Shown: piece by piece, positions 8,296 through 16,775 of the stretch | Layout: every line of letters starts with the position of its first letter | Position numbering within the stretch: position 1 is the first letter of the stretch | Assembly: GCF_013363755.1 (NCBI RefSeq) | Contig: NZ_CP054841.1 | Span: 1 to 64,000, forward strand | Origin: Comamonas antarctica | GTDB taxonomy: Bacteria; Pseudomonadota; Gammaproteobacteria; Burkholderiales; Burkholderiaceae_C | DNA: 64,000 bases | Reading direction: 5' to 3' | Program-made: the position numbers and the translations under genes | Notes under the pieces: model-generated | Seen by the model: the letters and a program-made list of their open reading frames with translations, nothing else | Databases searched by the model: none | Told to the model about the DNA's origin: nothing

Positions 8296-9660
8296 CTAAT
8301 AATCAAAGGCCTGGTAGGGCCGGGGGAACGTCATGTCTTTGGTGACGATGACGTTGAAGCGGTAGCCGGGGCGGATCTCCAGCGTCGGCGCAATGCCCAT
8401 GTTCTTGGCAATCATCTGGGCCGTGACCTGCCCCAGCTGCTGGCCGAGCGCCTCGCTCAGGGCGCTGGTGACCGTCGGAGCACTCCCATAGGGCGCGGCG
8501 GTCTCGCGCTGGCTCAGGGCAAAGCCGGCCGTGACGCCCGACATCAGCAAGGCCGAGCCGAACAAGCGCACATAGTGGTTGTTGCTGCGGTCACGAAAGC
8601 CGGCCTGGCCCGAAGCATCGGCACCGGGCATCGCCCCGATGTCCATGGCTTTGCCATCGGGAAAAACGATGCGCTGCCAGGCCACGAGCACGCGCGACTG
8701 GCCATGCGCGACCTCGCTGGCATACTGACCGACCAGGCGCGCGCCCTGCGGAATCAGCTTCCAGCGGCCGGTGGCGGTATCGAATACATCCTGGCTCACC
8801 TGGGCGACGATCTGGCCGGGAAGATCGGAGTTGATGCCCGAGATCAGCATCGCCGGCAGCACAAACCCGGCGCGCAGTACGTACGGGCCACGCGGCGCCT
8901 CGGGCTGCGCATCGAGCTGCCAGCGGTTGCCGCCCGTGCCGCTCGGCTGGAACTGGGCGTAATCTGCGCTTGCTTGCGGCCCCACCGCCAGCGGGCCGGC
9001 GCCAGGATCGTCTGCCGCGGGAAAGCCGGCGGCTGCACCCTTCAGTTGCTGCAGCCGTGCCCGGTAAGCTGCCGTCGGATTGGCCGCAGCCTGCGCATCG
9101 ACCTTCTGGCGCACCGCAGCCAGCCGGGCCAGGGTTTCCTCGCGCGCGGCAGAGGCGCTGCCATCGGCCGGCGCGGAACCGGCGCTGCGCGCGGCCATCA
9201 TGCGCACGCTGGTCTTGGACTTGATGGCTTCCTCGAGCTGCTGCAGCTTGAGCATGTGCACGCGCTGGGCATCCTCGTCGCCAGGCATTGCAGCGCTATT
9301 GCCACCCGGTGGCCGCGGCGGCACATCGAGCGGGTCCGGGCGGACGATATCGATGGCCAGCGGCGGCGTCGCGGCCGGCAGCGCCAGTGCCTCGGGCGGG
9401 ATGATGCCGTCTTTCTGCGCCCCGGCAATTTCCTGCGCAAACACGCTGCTGTTGCCGGCTTTCTCCGCGCCTGGCGGCTCGGGGCGACGCTGCGCCGCGG
9501 CACGGTTGACCGCGACCAGCATCATGATCAGCAAAAACACCGCCACCGCGGCCATGACGATATACAGCGGCAGGTTGTTCACACGCCGCACTCCGCCGCC
9601 CCGGGCCATGTCGGCGGGCGAGCCAAGCGGCGACATCGGGTCGATCGCGGCCATGGTCAC
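8296..9660 (-). CDS. trbI: TrbI (VirB10-like) channel scaffold
   Basis: A 454-residue protein with a short cytoplasmic N-terminus, one transmembrane helix (LYIVMAAVAVFLLIMMLVAV, residues about 31-50), a Pro/Ala-rich periplasmic linker, and a C-terminal VirB10 beta-barrel domain (about 230-454). The barrel contains the conserved SDLPGQIVAQVSQDVFDTATG and GxRLVGQYxS-type segments. TrbI spans the envelope and, with TrbG and TrbH, forms the outer-membrane core of the secretion channel. Its start overlaps the trbH stop in an ATGA. Confidence 0.95.
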   Translation of the reverse strand: MTMAAIDPMSPLGSPADMARGGGVRRVNNLPLYIVMAAVAVFLLIMMLVAVNRAAAQRRPEPPGAEKAGNSSVFAQEIAGAQKDGIIPPEALALPAATPPLAIDIVRPDPLDVPPRPPGGNSAAMPGDEDAQRVHMLKLQQLEEAIKSKTSVRMMAARSAGSAPADGSASAAREETLARLAAVRQKVDAQAAANPTAAYRARLQQLKGAAAGFPAADDPGAGPLAVGPQASADYAQFQPSGTGGNRWQLDAQPEAPRGPYVLRAGFVLPAMLISGINSDLPGQIVAQVSQDVFDTATGRWKLIPQGARLVGQYASEVAHGQSRVLVAWQRIVFPDGKAMDIGAMPGADASGQAGFRDRSNNHYVRLFGSALLMSGVTAGFALSQRETAAPYGSAPTVTSALSEALGQQLGQVTAQMIAKNMGIAPTLEIRPGYRFNVIVTKDMTFPRPYQAFDY

Positions 9661-10127
9661 TCCTTGCGCAGCCAGGCACCCGCCGGCGCGAGCTGGCCGT
9701 CATGCGCCTGATAGACGCGCGTCAGGGTCTGGCTGCCGACCCGCAGGCTGATGCGGTACAGCCCCGGGCCCGCCGCCTGGTCCAGCAGATAGCCCAGCGG
9801 CACCCCCGCGTCCGCCGCTGGCGGCGCTGCTGCGCTACCTGCAGACTCCGAGGCGCCGGCTTTGAACTCCTGCAAGGCATAGCCGCGCGCACGCAGATCG
9901 GCGGCCAGCGGCTGGCCAAAGCCATCCGACACGGCCTGCTGCAGGGCGAAGCGGGTATGGCCGGGCGGATAAAGCACGGCCAATTGCTTGACCGCAGCGG
10001 CCGCCAGCTGCTGCTGCACCGGCGCGGGCGCGTCGCTGTAGTTGCCCAGCGAATGGGCGCCGGGGGCGGCGCAGCCAGCCAGGCAAGCCAGCAGCAATGC
10101 ACAGGGAACGAGGCGCAACATGGTCAT
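9657..10127 (-). CDS. trbH: TrbH (VirB7-position) lipoprotein
   Basis: A 156-residue outer-membrane lipoprotein. The signal peptide ends in a lipobox LAGC, with the lipidated Cys at about residue 19. The rest is an Ala-rich soluble domain ending in a repeat-like region around residues 60-145. TrbH occupies the place of VirB7, stabilising the TrbG/TrbI core complex. It overlaps trbG upstream and trbI downstream by ATGA, so the three genes are probably translated as a coupled unit. Confidence 0.88.
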   Translation of the reverse strand: MTMLRLVPCALLLACLAGCAAPGAHSLGNYSDAPAPVQQQLAAAAVKQLAVLYPPGHTRFALQQAVSDGFGQPLAADLRARGYALQEFKAGASESAGSAAAPPAADAGVPLGYLLDQAAGPGLYRISLRVGSQTLTRVYQAHDGQLAPAGAWLRKE

Positions 10128-11020
10128 TTCTCCCGGGTGATCGTGACGCGGTCCTGGCTGCGGCCGACGCCCGCGACCAGCACCGCCTTGTCAAAAACCG
10201 CATCCACGATGTAGCGGTCGCCCTGCACGCGGTAGTTCACCATGACCGTGTCGTCGGCCTGAAAGGACCCGCCGTCCTTGCGCACGACCATCAGGGCCGG
10301 CGCCTCGGTCTGCTGCATGGCGGCAGGCATCTCGATGATGGTCTTGCGGCCGTCGTTGTACACGCGCACCGGTTTCCAGCGCGCCGAACCGGCGATGGCA
10401 TAGCCGAAGTCCAGGTTGCCCAGGTACTCGCCAGTGGACGCCAGCGTGCGCTGCTGCTGCTCCTGCCCGGCGCGCGCCTTGAGCACATCCCACTTTGCCA
10501 GCGCCTCCTCGGGGTAGGTGAAGCCGACGCGCGGCATGAAGGCCGTGCGGTGCGAGCGCAGACGCAGGTGGTAGGTGCGCCGGTCGGTGGAGACGATCAG
10601 CGAGGTTTCGAGACCCACATCCATGGGCTTGATCACCAGATGCTGGACCTCGGCGGCGCCGCTGCCGGTGACGGCCGGCTCCACCGTCCAGCGTGCGGCG
10701 TCGCCGAGGTGGATCGAGTTGACCTGCTCGCCGGCCTGCAGTTCGATGTCGCAGACCTGCAGCACCGCGCAGACGATGCTGGGCTGCTGCGCGCCGAACA
10801 GGAAGCGCACCGCGCCGTCGCTGCCGGCCACGGGCTGCAGCCCCTTGGCATCGGGATTGCGCCATTTGTTGGCAATGGCAATCGCGGCTTTTTCCTGGGC
10901 CGTGAGTTGCGGACTGGCGCCCGGGAAGTACAGCTCGTTGAGCCGCTGCTCGCCGGCGCCAGCCGCGTGGCCGGGCGCGGCCAGCGCGCCCAGCAGCAGT
11001 GCAGTGAGTAGTTTGTCCAT
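10124..11020 (-). CDS. trbG: TrbG (VirB9-like) outer-membrane core protein
   Basis: A 298-residue periplasmic/outer-membrane protein with a signal peptide (LLTALLLGALAAPGHAAG). The N-terminal domain contains the VirB9-type segment VRFLFGAQQPSIVCAVLQVC, and the C-terminal beta domain spans about residues 195-290 (DFGYAIAG, VYNDGRKTIIEMP, YRVQGDRYIVDAVFD), as in VirB9/TrbG. It forms the outer layer of the channel with TrbH and TrbI. A GAGAGG Shine-Dalgarno sequence lies just before the ATG, 12 bp after the trbF stop. Confidence 0.94.
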   Translation of the reverse strand: MDKLLTALLLGALAAPGHAAGAGEQRLNELYFPGASPQLTAQEKAAIAIANKWRNPDAKGLQPVAGSDGAVRFLFGAQQPSIVCAVLQVCDIELQAGEQVNSIHLGDAARWTVEPAVTGSGAAEVQHLVIKPMDVGLETSLIVSTDRRTYHLRLRSHRTAFMPRVGFTYPEEALAKWDVLKARAGQEQQQRTLASTGEYLGNLDFGYAIAGSARWKPVRVYNDGRKTIIEMPAAMQQTEAPALMVVRKDGGSFQADDTVMVNYRVQGDRYIVDAVFDKAVLVAGVGRSQDRVTITREK

Positions 11021-11032
11021 GCCGTCCGCCTC

Positions 11033-11809
11033 TCAAAGCTGTTTCGACCAGGAAAAATCGCGGACATAGATGCCCAGCGGGTTGTTGCGCACCTGCTCTT
11101 CGGTGGTTTGCGGCGTGGCCGCCACCGTGTAGACCGTGACCAGGGCGCGCATGCGCTGCGGCGCCCCCCGGACCACCCCCTGGCGGTCGCGCGTGGTTTC
11201 CATCCAGTCGACCTGCCAGGTATCGGGCGTCTGGGGCAGCACCGAGAGCATCTCGGTGCTCACGGTCTCCCGGGCCGCGCGCTTGAACGGGCTCGCCTCG
11301 TCGCTGCCGTTGAGCCATTCGTTGGCCTTGAGCGTGGCCGCATCGCCAGGCGACAGCATCGAGTAGACGCGAAACACCGCCTTGCGCTGCAGCGCCACGT
11401 CGGGCGTCACCAGGCGCAGGTCGGCCACGAACGCAGCCACACCCGCGTGCACTACGCGCACGTCGGCGGCATCGGCACGCCGGGCCGGCGCAATGGCCAG
11501 CGGCTGGCCCAGCTTGTCGACCTCGACCACATAGGGCACGAATTTCGACTGGCTGCCGATATAGACCAGGCCACCCACCGCCGCCAGGACGATGAGCAGC
11601 GACATCAAGCCCAGCAGCTGCCAGGCCTGGCGCGATGACACCAGCGCGCCGACATGGTCGTTCCAGCTGCGTCGGGCATTCAGGTAGGGGTTGTCGGTGA
11701 CCTCCGCCCAGGCGGGCGCAGGCGATTGCGCCGTGACCGCGCCCGTGGGCGCAGCACCCGCCAGCGTGCGCGGGCGCCTCCAGCCCGCCATCATGTGTGC
11801 AATGCGCAT
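11033..11809 (-). CDS. trbF: TrbF (VirB8-like) inner-membrane protein
   Basis: A bitopic inner-membrane protein of 253-258 residues. It has a short cytoplasmic part with a conserved NPYLNARRSWNDHVG segment, one transmembrane helix (about residues 65-85, LMSLLIVLAAVGGLVYIG), and a VirB8-type periplasmic domain ending in NNPLGIYVRDFSWSKQL. It nucleates assembly of the secretion channel. ATG at 11809 has a GGTGAG-like Shine-Dalgarno; ATG at 11794 makes an ATGA overlap with the trbE stop and is equally credible. Confidence 0.93.
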   Translation of the reverse strand: MRIAHMMAGWRRPRTLAGAAPTGAVTAQSPAPAWAEVTDNPYLNARRSWNDHVGALVSSRQAWQLLGLMSLLIVLAAVGGLVYIGSQSKFVPYVVEVDKLGQPLAIAPARRADAADVRVVHAGVAAFVADLRLVTPDVALQRKAVFRVYSMLSPGDAATLKANEWLNGSDEASPFKRAARETVSTEMLSVLPQTPDTWQVDWMETTRDRQGVVRGAPQRMRALVTVYTVAATPQTTEEQVRNNPLGIYVRDFSWSKQL

Positions 11810-14343
11810 GTGCTCACCCCATAGTCTTTCAGATGCAGATTGCGCGCCGCCAGCCAGGCATCGACCCAGGCGGCGCCGTGCCGCGCTTCGAGGGCCTTGA
11901 TCGCGGCCAGCGAGTCCTTGTCGGATGCGCCGACAAACGCCAGCGCCAGCGGCCCGAGCGCGAGGTCATAGAGGCGGCGGCCTTGCTCCGACACGTAGTA
12001 GTACTGGCGCTTGGGGATGGCGGTGGCCAGGATCTCGATCTGCCGGGCGTTGAGCCCCATGCGCCGGTAGAGCGCAGCGCTGTCCTCGTCGCGCGCATAG
12101 ACGTTGGGCAGGAAGATCTTGGTGGCCGTCGATTCGACAATGACGTCGAGAATGCCGGACTGCACCGCGTCGGACAGGCTTTGCGTGGCCATCAGCACCA
12201 GGCAGTTGGCCTTGCGCATCACCTTGAGCCACTCACGGATCTTGGCGCGGAACACCGGATGCCCCAGCATCAGCCAGGCCTCGTCCAGAATGATGGCCGC
12301 GGGCTGGCCGGTCAGGCTGCGCTCGATACGGCGAAACAGGTACAGCAGCGTGGGCAGCGCGTATTTGTCGCCCAGGTTCATCAGCTCCTCGATCTCGAAC
12401 ACCGTGAAGTCCGACAGCTGGAGCCCGTCCTCTTCGGCATCCAGCAGGTGCCCCATGCTGCCGTCGACGGTGTACTGGCGCAGCGCCTCCCGGATCGCTT
12501 CGTCCTGGACCGTCACGCTGAGTTCCGACAGCGTGCGCGCGCCGCTCGCATGCATGCTGAGCACCGCGTGGCCGAGCTCGTTGCGCTGCGCGGGCGTAGG
12601 CGTCACGTGGTTGAGTTCGAGCAGCGTGCAAAGCCATTCCATGGCCCAGGCCCGGTCGGCGCGCGTGTGGAGAAACTGCAGCGGACAGAAGGCCAGCGGC
12701 TCATCGTCGGCGGCCACGGTGAAGTGGCGCCCGCCCACGGCCTTGGCCAGCGGGTACATCGACTGGCCCTTGTCGAACGCATGGATGCACATGCCCGGAT
12801 AGCGCCGCAGCTGCGCGGCCAGCAGCGCCAGGTGCGTGGACTTGCCGGCGCCGGTCGGGCCGAACATGAAGGTATGGCCCAGGTCGCGCACATGCAGGTT
12901 CAGCCGGAAAGGTGTCGAGCCTTGGGTCACGCAGTGCATCAGCGCTGGCGCCAGCGGCGGATACATTGGACAGGGCGCGGCATTCAGGCCGCTCCAGATG
13001 CTGCTGGTGGGCAACAGGTCGGCCAGATTCAAGGTGTTGATCAGCGGCCGGCGCACGTTCTCCACACCATGCCCCGGCAGGCTGCCAAGAAACGCGTCGA
13101 GCGTGTTGATGGTCTCGATGCGCGCCGCGAAGCCGAGCCGGTTGACGGCCTTCTCGATGTGCCGCGCCGAGGCTTCGAGCCGGGAGCGGTCCGGATCCAT
13201 GAGCACCACCACGCTGGTGTAGTAGCCCGCGGCGACCAGCCCGCTGTTGATCTCGGCAATGGCGGCCTCGGCGTCGGCCACCATCGACAATGCATCCTGG
13301 TCGATGGGCCCGGTATGGGTGTTGAACACCTGGTCGAAAAAGCCGCGCGTCTTCTGCCGCCACTTCTTGCGGAACCGGTCGAAGTGCTTCACGGCTTCGT
13401 GGCCGTCCATGAAGATGAAACGGCATGACCAGCGGTATTCGCAGGCCAGTTCGCCCAGCGCGGTGAGCATGCCCGGCGTCGACTCCAGCGGAAAGCCCTC
13501 GATGGCCACCACCTGGATGAACTGCCGCCCGAGCTTGGGCACCACCCCGCCCAGCAGCTCCTGGCCGCCGAGCAGCGCATCGAGGTACATGGGATTGCGC
13601 GGCAGTTGCACCGGATGGTCGAGCCCGGTGATGCAGCGCTGCAGCCAGCGCAGCAGTTCGTCCTGCGTGACCTGTGTGCCATCCTCGGTGGTGATCTTCT
13701 GGCCGCGCAGGCGCTTGAGCTCGACGGCCAGCGACAGCCGCGACTCGACGGCCATGCACTCGCGCTGGAAGTGCTCGATCAGGCCTTGCGTGCGTGCGCG
13801 CTGGCCGGGCGTGCGGTTGTCGTCGTCGAACATCAGTTCGACAAACCGGCGCTGCGCCAGCAGCGGGGGGAAGTAGCTCAGGCTCAGGATGAAGTAGCCT
13901 TCGTACATCGTGCCCAGGCGCTCGAACAGGCGCCGGCGCTCCTCGTCGATGGCCGCCGACACCGGGTCGGGGAAATGCGACAGCCCGGCCTGCGCATAGC
14001 GCGGCGCGGGCAGGCGCACTGCATCGACATGCAGCATCCAGCCGTTGCCCAGGCCGGCCAGCGCCTGATTCAGGCGCAGCGATACCGCCTCGCGCTGCGC
14101 ATCGGTGCTGCTGGCGTTGTCGGCGCCCTTGTAGAGCCAGGCCGCCAGGAAGGCCCCGTTCTTGCCAACGATGACGCCGTCATCGACCATGGCGGCGTAA
14201 TTGAGCAAGTCGGCCAGACCCGCATCGCGGCGGCGGTGGCGCTTGAGCCGGAGTTCGGCGTCGACGGCGCGGATGCGCAGGAACAGCCACAGCAACAGCA
14301 CCGCACCCAGCGACGCGGTCAGCACGGCAATGGTCGTGATCAT
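11791..14343 (-). CDS. trbE: TrbE (VirB4-like) conjugation ATPase
   Basis: An 850-residue ATPase energising pilus assembly and substrate transfer. An N-terminal hydrophobic segment is followed by the VirB4 N-domain. The C-terminal motor has Walker A FGPTGAGKST near residue 450 and Walker B AIILDEAWLML near residue 685, with a following ATQSLSDAV motor motif. The frame is open further upstream to 14496, but the ATG at 14343 overlaps the trbD stop as ATGA and gives the length expected for TrbE. Confidence 0.96.
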   Translation of the reverse strand: MITTIAVLTASLGAVLLLWLFLRIRAVDAELRLKRHRRRDAGLADLLNYAAMVDDGVIVGKNGAFLAAWLYKGADNASSTDAQREAVSLRLNQALAGLGNGWMLHVDAVRLPAPRYAQAGLSHFPDPVSAAIDEERRRLFERLGTMYEGYFILSLSYFPPLLAQRRFVELMFDDDNRTPGQRARTQGLIEHFQRECMAVESRLSLAVELKRLRGQKITTEDGTQVTQDELLRWLQRCITGLDHPVQLPRNPMYLDALLGGQELLGGVVPKLGRQFIQVVAIEGFPLESTPGMLTALGELACEYRWSCRFIFMDGHEAVKHFDRFRKKWRQKTRGFFDQVFNTHTGPIDQDALSMVADAEAAIAEINSGLVAAGYYTSVVVLMDPDRSRLEASARHIEKAVNRLGFAARIETINTLDAFLGSLPGHGVENVRRPLINTLNLADLLPTSSIWSGLNAAPCPMYPPLAPALMHCVTQGSTPFRLNLHVRDLGHTFMFGPTGAGKSTHLALLAAQLRRYPGMCIHAFDKGQSMYPLAKAVGGRHFTVAADDEPLAFCPLQFLHTRADRAWAMEWLCTLLELNHVTPTPAQRNELGHAVLSMHASGARTLSELSVTVQDEAIREALRQYTVDGSMGHLLDAEEDGLQLSDFTVFEIEELMNLGDKYALPTLLYLFRRIERSLTGQPAAIILDEAWLMLGHPVFRAKIREWLKVMRKANCLVLMATQSLSDAVQSGILDVIVESTATKIFLPNVYARDEDSAALYRRMGLNARQIEILATAIPKRQYYYVSEQGRRLYDLALGPLALAFVGASDKDSLAAIKALEARHGAAWVDAWLAARNLHLKDYGVSTCALHT

Positions 14344-14651
14344 CGGTATTGCCTTTCCTGCGCCGCGCCATTGCGGCGAAAGGGCGTGCTGCGCGCGCAG
14401 TAATAGGCCTTGTAGCGGCGGTGGCGCAGATAGACCCGGCGCAGCTTGGGGTCGGACTTGGCCATCAGGCGGCACGCAAACAGTGCACCGAACCACAGCA
14501 GCAGCCCCGCCGCCGTGGCGCGCAACTCCTGCGCGCTGAAAACCAGCGCAAAGGCCAGCACCCCGGCAAACATCACCAGTTCACGGTCGCCGCCCATGAA
14601 CAGGTTGTCGCGGTTGCCCGAGCGGCGGATGGGAATGGAGCGCAAGCTCAT
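14340..14651 (-). CDS. trbD: TrbD (VirB3-like) membrane protein
   Basis: A 103-residue inner-membrane protein. It begins with the conserved [20 protein letters not shown] and GDRELVMF elements of TrbD/VirB3, then two hydrophobic segments (about 27-42 and 46-62), and a basic C-terminus. It works with TrbE/VirB4 in pilus assembly. The ATG at 14651 overlaps the trbC stop, and its own stop overlaps trbE, both as ATGA. The longer open frame up to 15029 is read-through of trbC in another frame. Confidence 0.93.
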   Translation of the reverse strand: MSLRSIPIRRSGNRDNLFMGGDRELVMFAGVLAFALVFSAQELRATAAGLLLWFGALFACRLMAKSDPKLRRVYLRHRRYKAYYCARSTPFRRNGAAQERQYR

Positions 14652-15085
14652 GCCCAGCTCCGGTGCGAAGCCCAGGCGGGCGCCGAAGCCGGCGCGGCCT
14701 GCGCCAGCTCCGCCCCCCGGCCAAAGAAGTTGCCCATCACGTTCTGCGCGCCGATCAACAGCGCCATGACCAGCACCAGGAAGATCAGCGTGCGGAAGAA
14801 GCCGTTGAGGTCGCCGCCGAAGATCAGCACCCCGCCTGCGATGACGATGCCGATGATCGACAGCGCAAATGCCACCGGGCCGGTCACCGAGTTGCGCAGT
14901 TTGGTGAGCCAGTCTTCGTAGGGCAACGAGCCGCCCGTGCCTTCGGAGGCCCACGCGGGAGCGCCTGCGAGCAGCCACAGCACGAGCAACGCCAGCAGCA
15001 GCCAGCACCAGCGCGGCATGGCGCGGCACGCCGCCGACGGCGCGCGCAGGCCGTGCCGGCCGTGAAAAGGTAAATCGCGTTGCAT
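14648..15085 (-). CDS. trbC: TrbC prepilin (probable cyclic pilin)
   Basis: A 145-residue prepilin, the length known for RK2/RP4 TrbC. A long basic leader with a hydrophobic segment ends at AWA before Ser47. The mature region, with conserved [14 protein letters not shown] and two hydrophobic helices (about 70-90 and 98-114), ends at FFGRG124 followed by AELA. This matches the RP4 arrangement in which Ser and Gly are joined head to tail after removal of AEIA. AAGGAG lies eight bases before ATG at 15085, which rules out the in-frame GTG at 15094. Confidence 0.95.
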   Translation of the reverse strand: MQRDLPFHGRHGLRAPSAACRAMPRWCWLLLALLVLWLLAGAPAWASEGTGGSLPYEDWLTKLRNSVTGPVAFALSIIGIVIAGGVLIFGGDLNGFFRTLIFLVLVMALLIGAQNVMGNFFGRGAELAQAAPASAPAWASHRSWA

Positions 15086-15097
15086 GGCGGGCACTCC

Positions 15098-16057
15098 TTA
15101 CAGTCCTTGGGTGATGTAGCGGCCCTCGGCATACCCGAAGATCCCGAGGATCTCGTGTACGCGGCGTCCGCCTTCGGGGGTACGGGCGATGTGCACCACG
15201 ACATGAACCGCCTCGCCGATGAGCGCTTCAATTTCCGCCGGGGCCGCATCGTTGCGGGTGATCAGCGAGCGCAGGCGCGACAGCCCGGCGCTGGCGTTGT
15301 TGGCATGCAGCGTGGCCGCCCCGCCCTCGTGTCCGGTGTTCCATGCGTCCAGCAGGTCGAGCGCCTCGGCGCCGCGCACCTCGCCTACCAGGATGCGGTC
15401 CGGGCGCATGCGCAGCGTGGTCTTGAGCAGCACCGTCATCGGCACTTCCATGGAGGTGTGGAACTGCACGGAGTTCTCGGCCACGCACTGGATCTCGCCG
15501 GTGTCTTCGAGGATGAACACGCGCTCGCCCGGATCGCAGGCGACCATCTCGTGGATGATGGCGTTGACCAGCGTGGTCTTGCCCGAGCCGGTGCCGCCGA
15601 TCACCAGGATGTTGCGGTGGTTGCGCACCGCCGCCTGCAGCGCGTCGTGCTGGGCCTGGGTCATGATGCCGGCCTCGACGTACTGCGCCAGCGCAAAGAT
15701 GGCGACGGCGCGCTTGCGGATGGCAAAGGTCGGAGCGGGCACCACGGGCGGCAATTGCCCGGCAAAGCGCGAACCGTCGAGTGGAAACTCGCCTTCGAGC
15801 ACGGGCTTGCCGCGCGTGACTTCCTTGCCGTGGTAGCCGGCGATGGTCTTGATGATGGCTTCGGACTGGGCCGCGCGCAATGCGCCTATGCACTTCATCT
15901 TCTCGCCCAGCCGCTCCTGCCAGAGCCGGCCATCGGCATTGAGCATGATCTCCACGGTGCGCGGATCGTTCAGCGCTGCCAGCAGCAGCGGGCCCATGTC
16001 GCGCTCGAGCTTTCTCTTGGCGCGCTCCTTGAGGATGGAGAAATCGTCTTCAATCAT
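15098..16057 (-). CDS. trbB: TrbB (VirB11-like) secretion ATPase
   Basis: A 319-residue hexameric traffic ATPase. The N-domain begins IEDDFSILKERAKRKLERDM. The C-domain has Walker A GGTGSGKTT near residue 150, the Asp box ILEDTGEIQC, Walker B-type LRMRPDRILVGEVRG, and the His box HEGGAATLHAN. It powers pilus biogenesis and DNA transfer with TrbE. The open frame starts at 16132, but the conserved N-terminus and the RK2 length favour the ATG at 16057. It is the first structural gene after trbA. Confidence 0.96.
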   Translation of the reverse strand: MIEDDFSILKERAKRKLERDMGPLLLAALNDPRTVEIMLNADGRLWQERLGEKMKCIGALRAAQSEAIIKTIAGYHGKEVTRGKPVLEGEFPLDGSRFAGQLPPVVPAPTFAIRKRAVAIFALAQYVEAGIMTQAQHDALQAAVRNHRNILVIGGTGSGKTTLVNAIIHEMVACDPGERVFILEDTGEIQCVAENSVQFHTSMEVPMTVLLKTTLRMRPDRILVGEVRGAEALDLLDAWNTGHEGGAATLHANNASAGLSRLRSLITRNDAAPAEIEALIGEAVHVVVHIARTPEGGRRVHEILGIFGYAEGRYITQGL

Positions 16058-16088
16058 GTGCGACCCGCCTGTGCTGGCAATTGGGCGC

Positions 16089-16117
16089 ACGATATACCGA
16101 AACAAAACACCAGACAA
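16089..16117 (-). promoter_or_regulatory. Candidate trbB promoter
   Basis: On the minus strand a -35-like TTGTCT (16112-16117) is separated by 17 bp from a -10-like TATCGT (16089-16094), about 32 bp before the trbB ATG. Each hexamer matches the consensus at four positions, so this is a moderate promoter. A KorB-type operator lies about 95 bp upstream, which suits long-range repression. Confidence 0.5.
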
Positions 16118-16211
16118 CGGGCCCGCTTCCAAAGAAGTGTTACTTGGAATTTCCGGGACCGGCGCGTCGCGTTGGCGGCCCTCTGAGCGAGCGTTTGTGC
16201 CGCACGCCGTT

Positions 16212-16230
16212 TTTTTTAGCCGCTAAAAAA
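16212..16230. promoter_or_regulatory. Perfect KorB-type operator
   Basis: A 19-bp perfect inverted repeat, TTTTTTAGC-C-GCTAAAAAA, contains the 13-bp IncP KorB operator consensus TTTAGCSGCTAAA exactly (16215-16227). It sits between the trbA stop and the trbB promoter. On RK2, KorB bound to such sites represses the trb promoters, often from a distance and together with other Kor proteins. No korB gene is within the window. Confidence 0.85.
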
Positions 16231-16244
16231 CACCGGGCAATTTT

Positions 16245-16685
16245 TCAGGCTGAAGAATCCTCGGACTTGCCCATGGTCTTACGGTTGGCGGCATCCCATT
16301 GGCGCACGTGGAAGGCCTGGTAGTCGGTCAACACCGCCGCCACCTGCGTCAGACCTTGCGGCAGGCGGCGCACCACGCGGTACTGTCCCGGCGGCTCCGC
16401 GGCTGCGGGCGCGGCGTTGGCCGTGCGCAGCAGATCGGGCAATGGAGTGTCCAGCGCGCTGGCAATGGCGGCCATGATCTTCAGCGAAGGATTGGCCTTG
16501 CCGTTCGTCAGGTCGGAGAGAAACGAAATCGACATGCCGGCTTTTTGCGCCAGCGACTGCTTGGTCAATTGCTTTTCGTCCAGCAGCCGCAGCACGTTGG
16601 CCATGAAAATATCGTGGTACACGACTGGCGCCCTTTTGCGGCCCTTTTTAGCCGCTGAAGTTTCTTCTGGGGCCAGCGTGCACAA
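16245..16685 (-). CDS. trbA: TrbA-like transcriptional regulator
   Basis: A helix-turn-helix protein of up to 146 residues. The XRE-type HTH (LTKQSLAQKAGMSISFLSDL, about residues 40-59) is followed by TNGKANPSLKIM and a short C-terminal domain (VAAVLTDYQAFHVRQWDAANR), both characteristic of IncP TrbA. TrbA represses transfer promoters and links conjugation to plasmid maintenance. The frame opens with TTG at 16685 without a good Shine-Dalgarno; ATG at 16604 (MANVLRLL) would give 119 residues, close to the classic TrbA size. A second KorB-like site lies inside the long version of the frame. Confidence 0.85.
   Translation of the reverse strand: MCTLAPEETSAAKKGRKRAPVVYHDIFMANVLRLLDEKQLTKQSLAQKAGMSISFLSDLTNGKANPSLKIMAAIASALDTPLPDLLRTANAAPAAAEPPGQYRVVRRLPQGLTQVAAVLTDYQAFHVRQWDAANRKTMGKSEDSSA
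16647..16659. promoter_or_regulatory. Second KorB-like site at the start of trbA
   Basis: TTTAGCCGCTGAA differs from the KorB operator at one base. If trbA starts at the ATG at 16604, this site lies 43-55 bp upstream of the start and could control trbA. If the TTG at 16685 is used, it lies within codons 9-13. The site therefore mildly supports the shorter trbA. Confidence 0.5.
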
Positions 16686-16775
16686 TCGGCTGGCGCCACT
16701 CGGGCAGCCATCTTAGCGTGGTTGCGAGGCCCCGCGACGGTCGGTGTTGCCTGCGGGCATCGGGACCCCTGGCGC

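Noticed and set aside
16690..16775. Attachment site or IS end at the junction between trbA and dkgB
   Set aside because: No direct repeats, tRNA fragment or terminal inverted repeat could be found.
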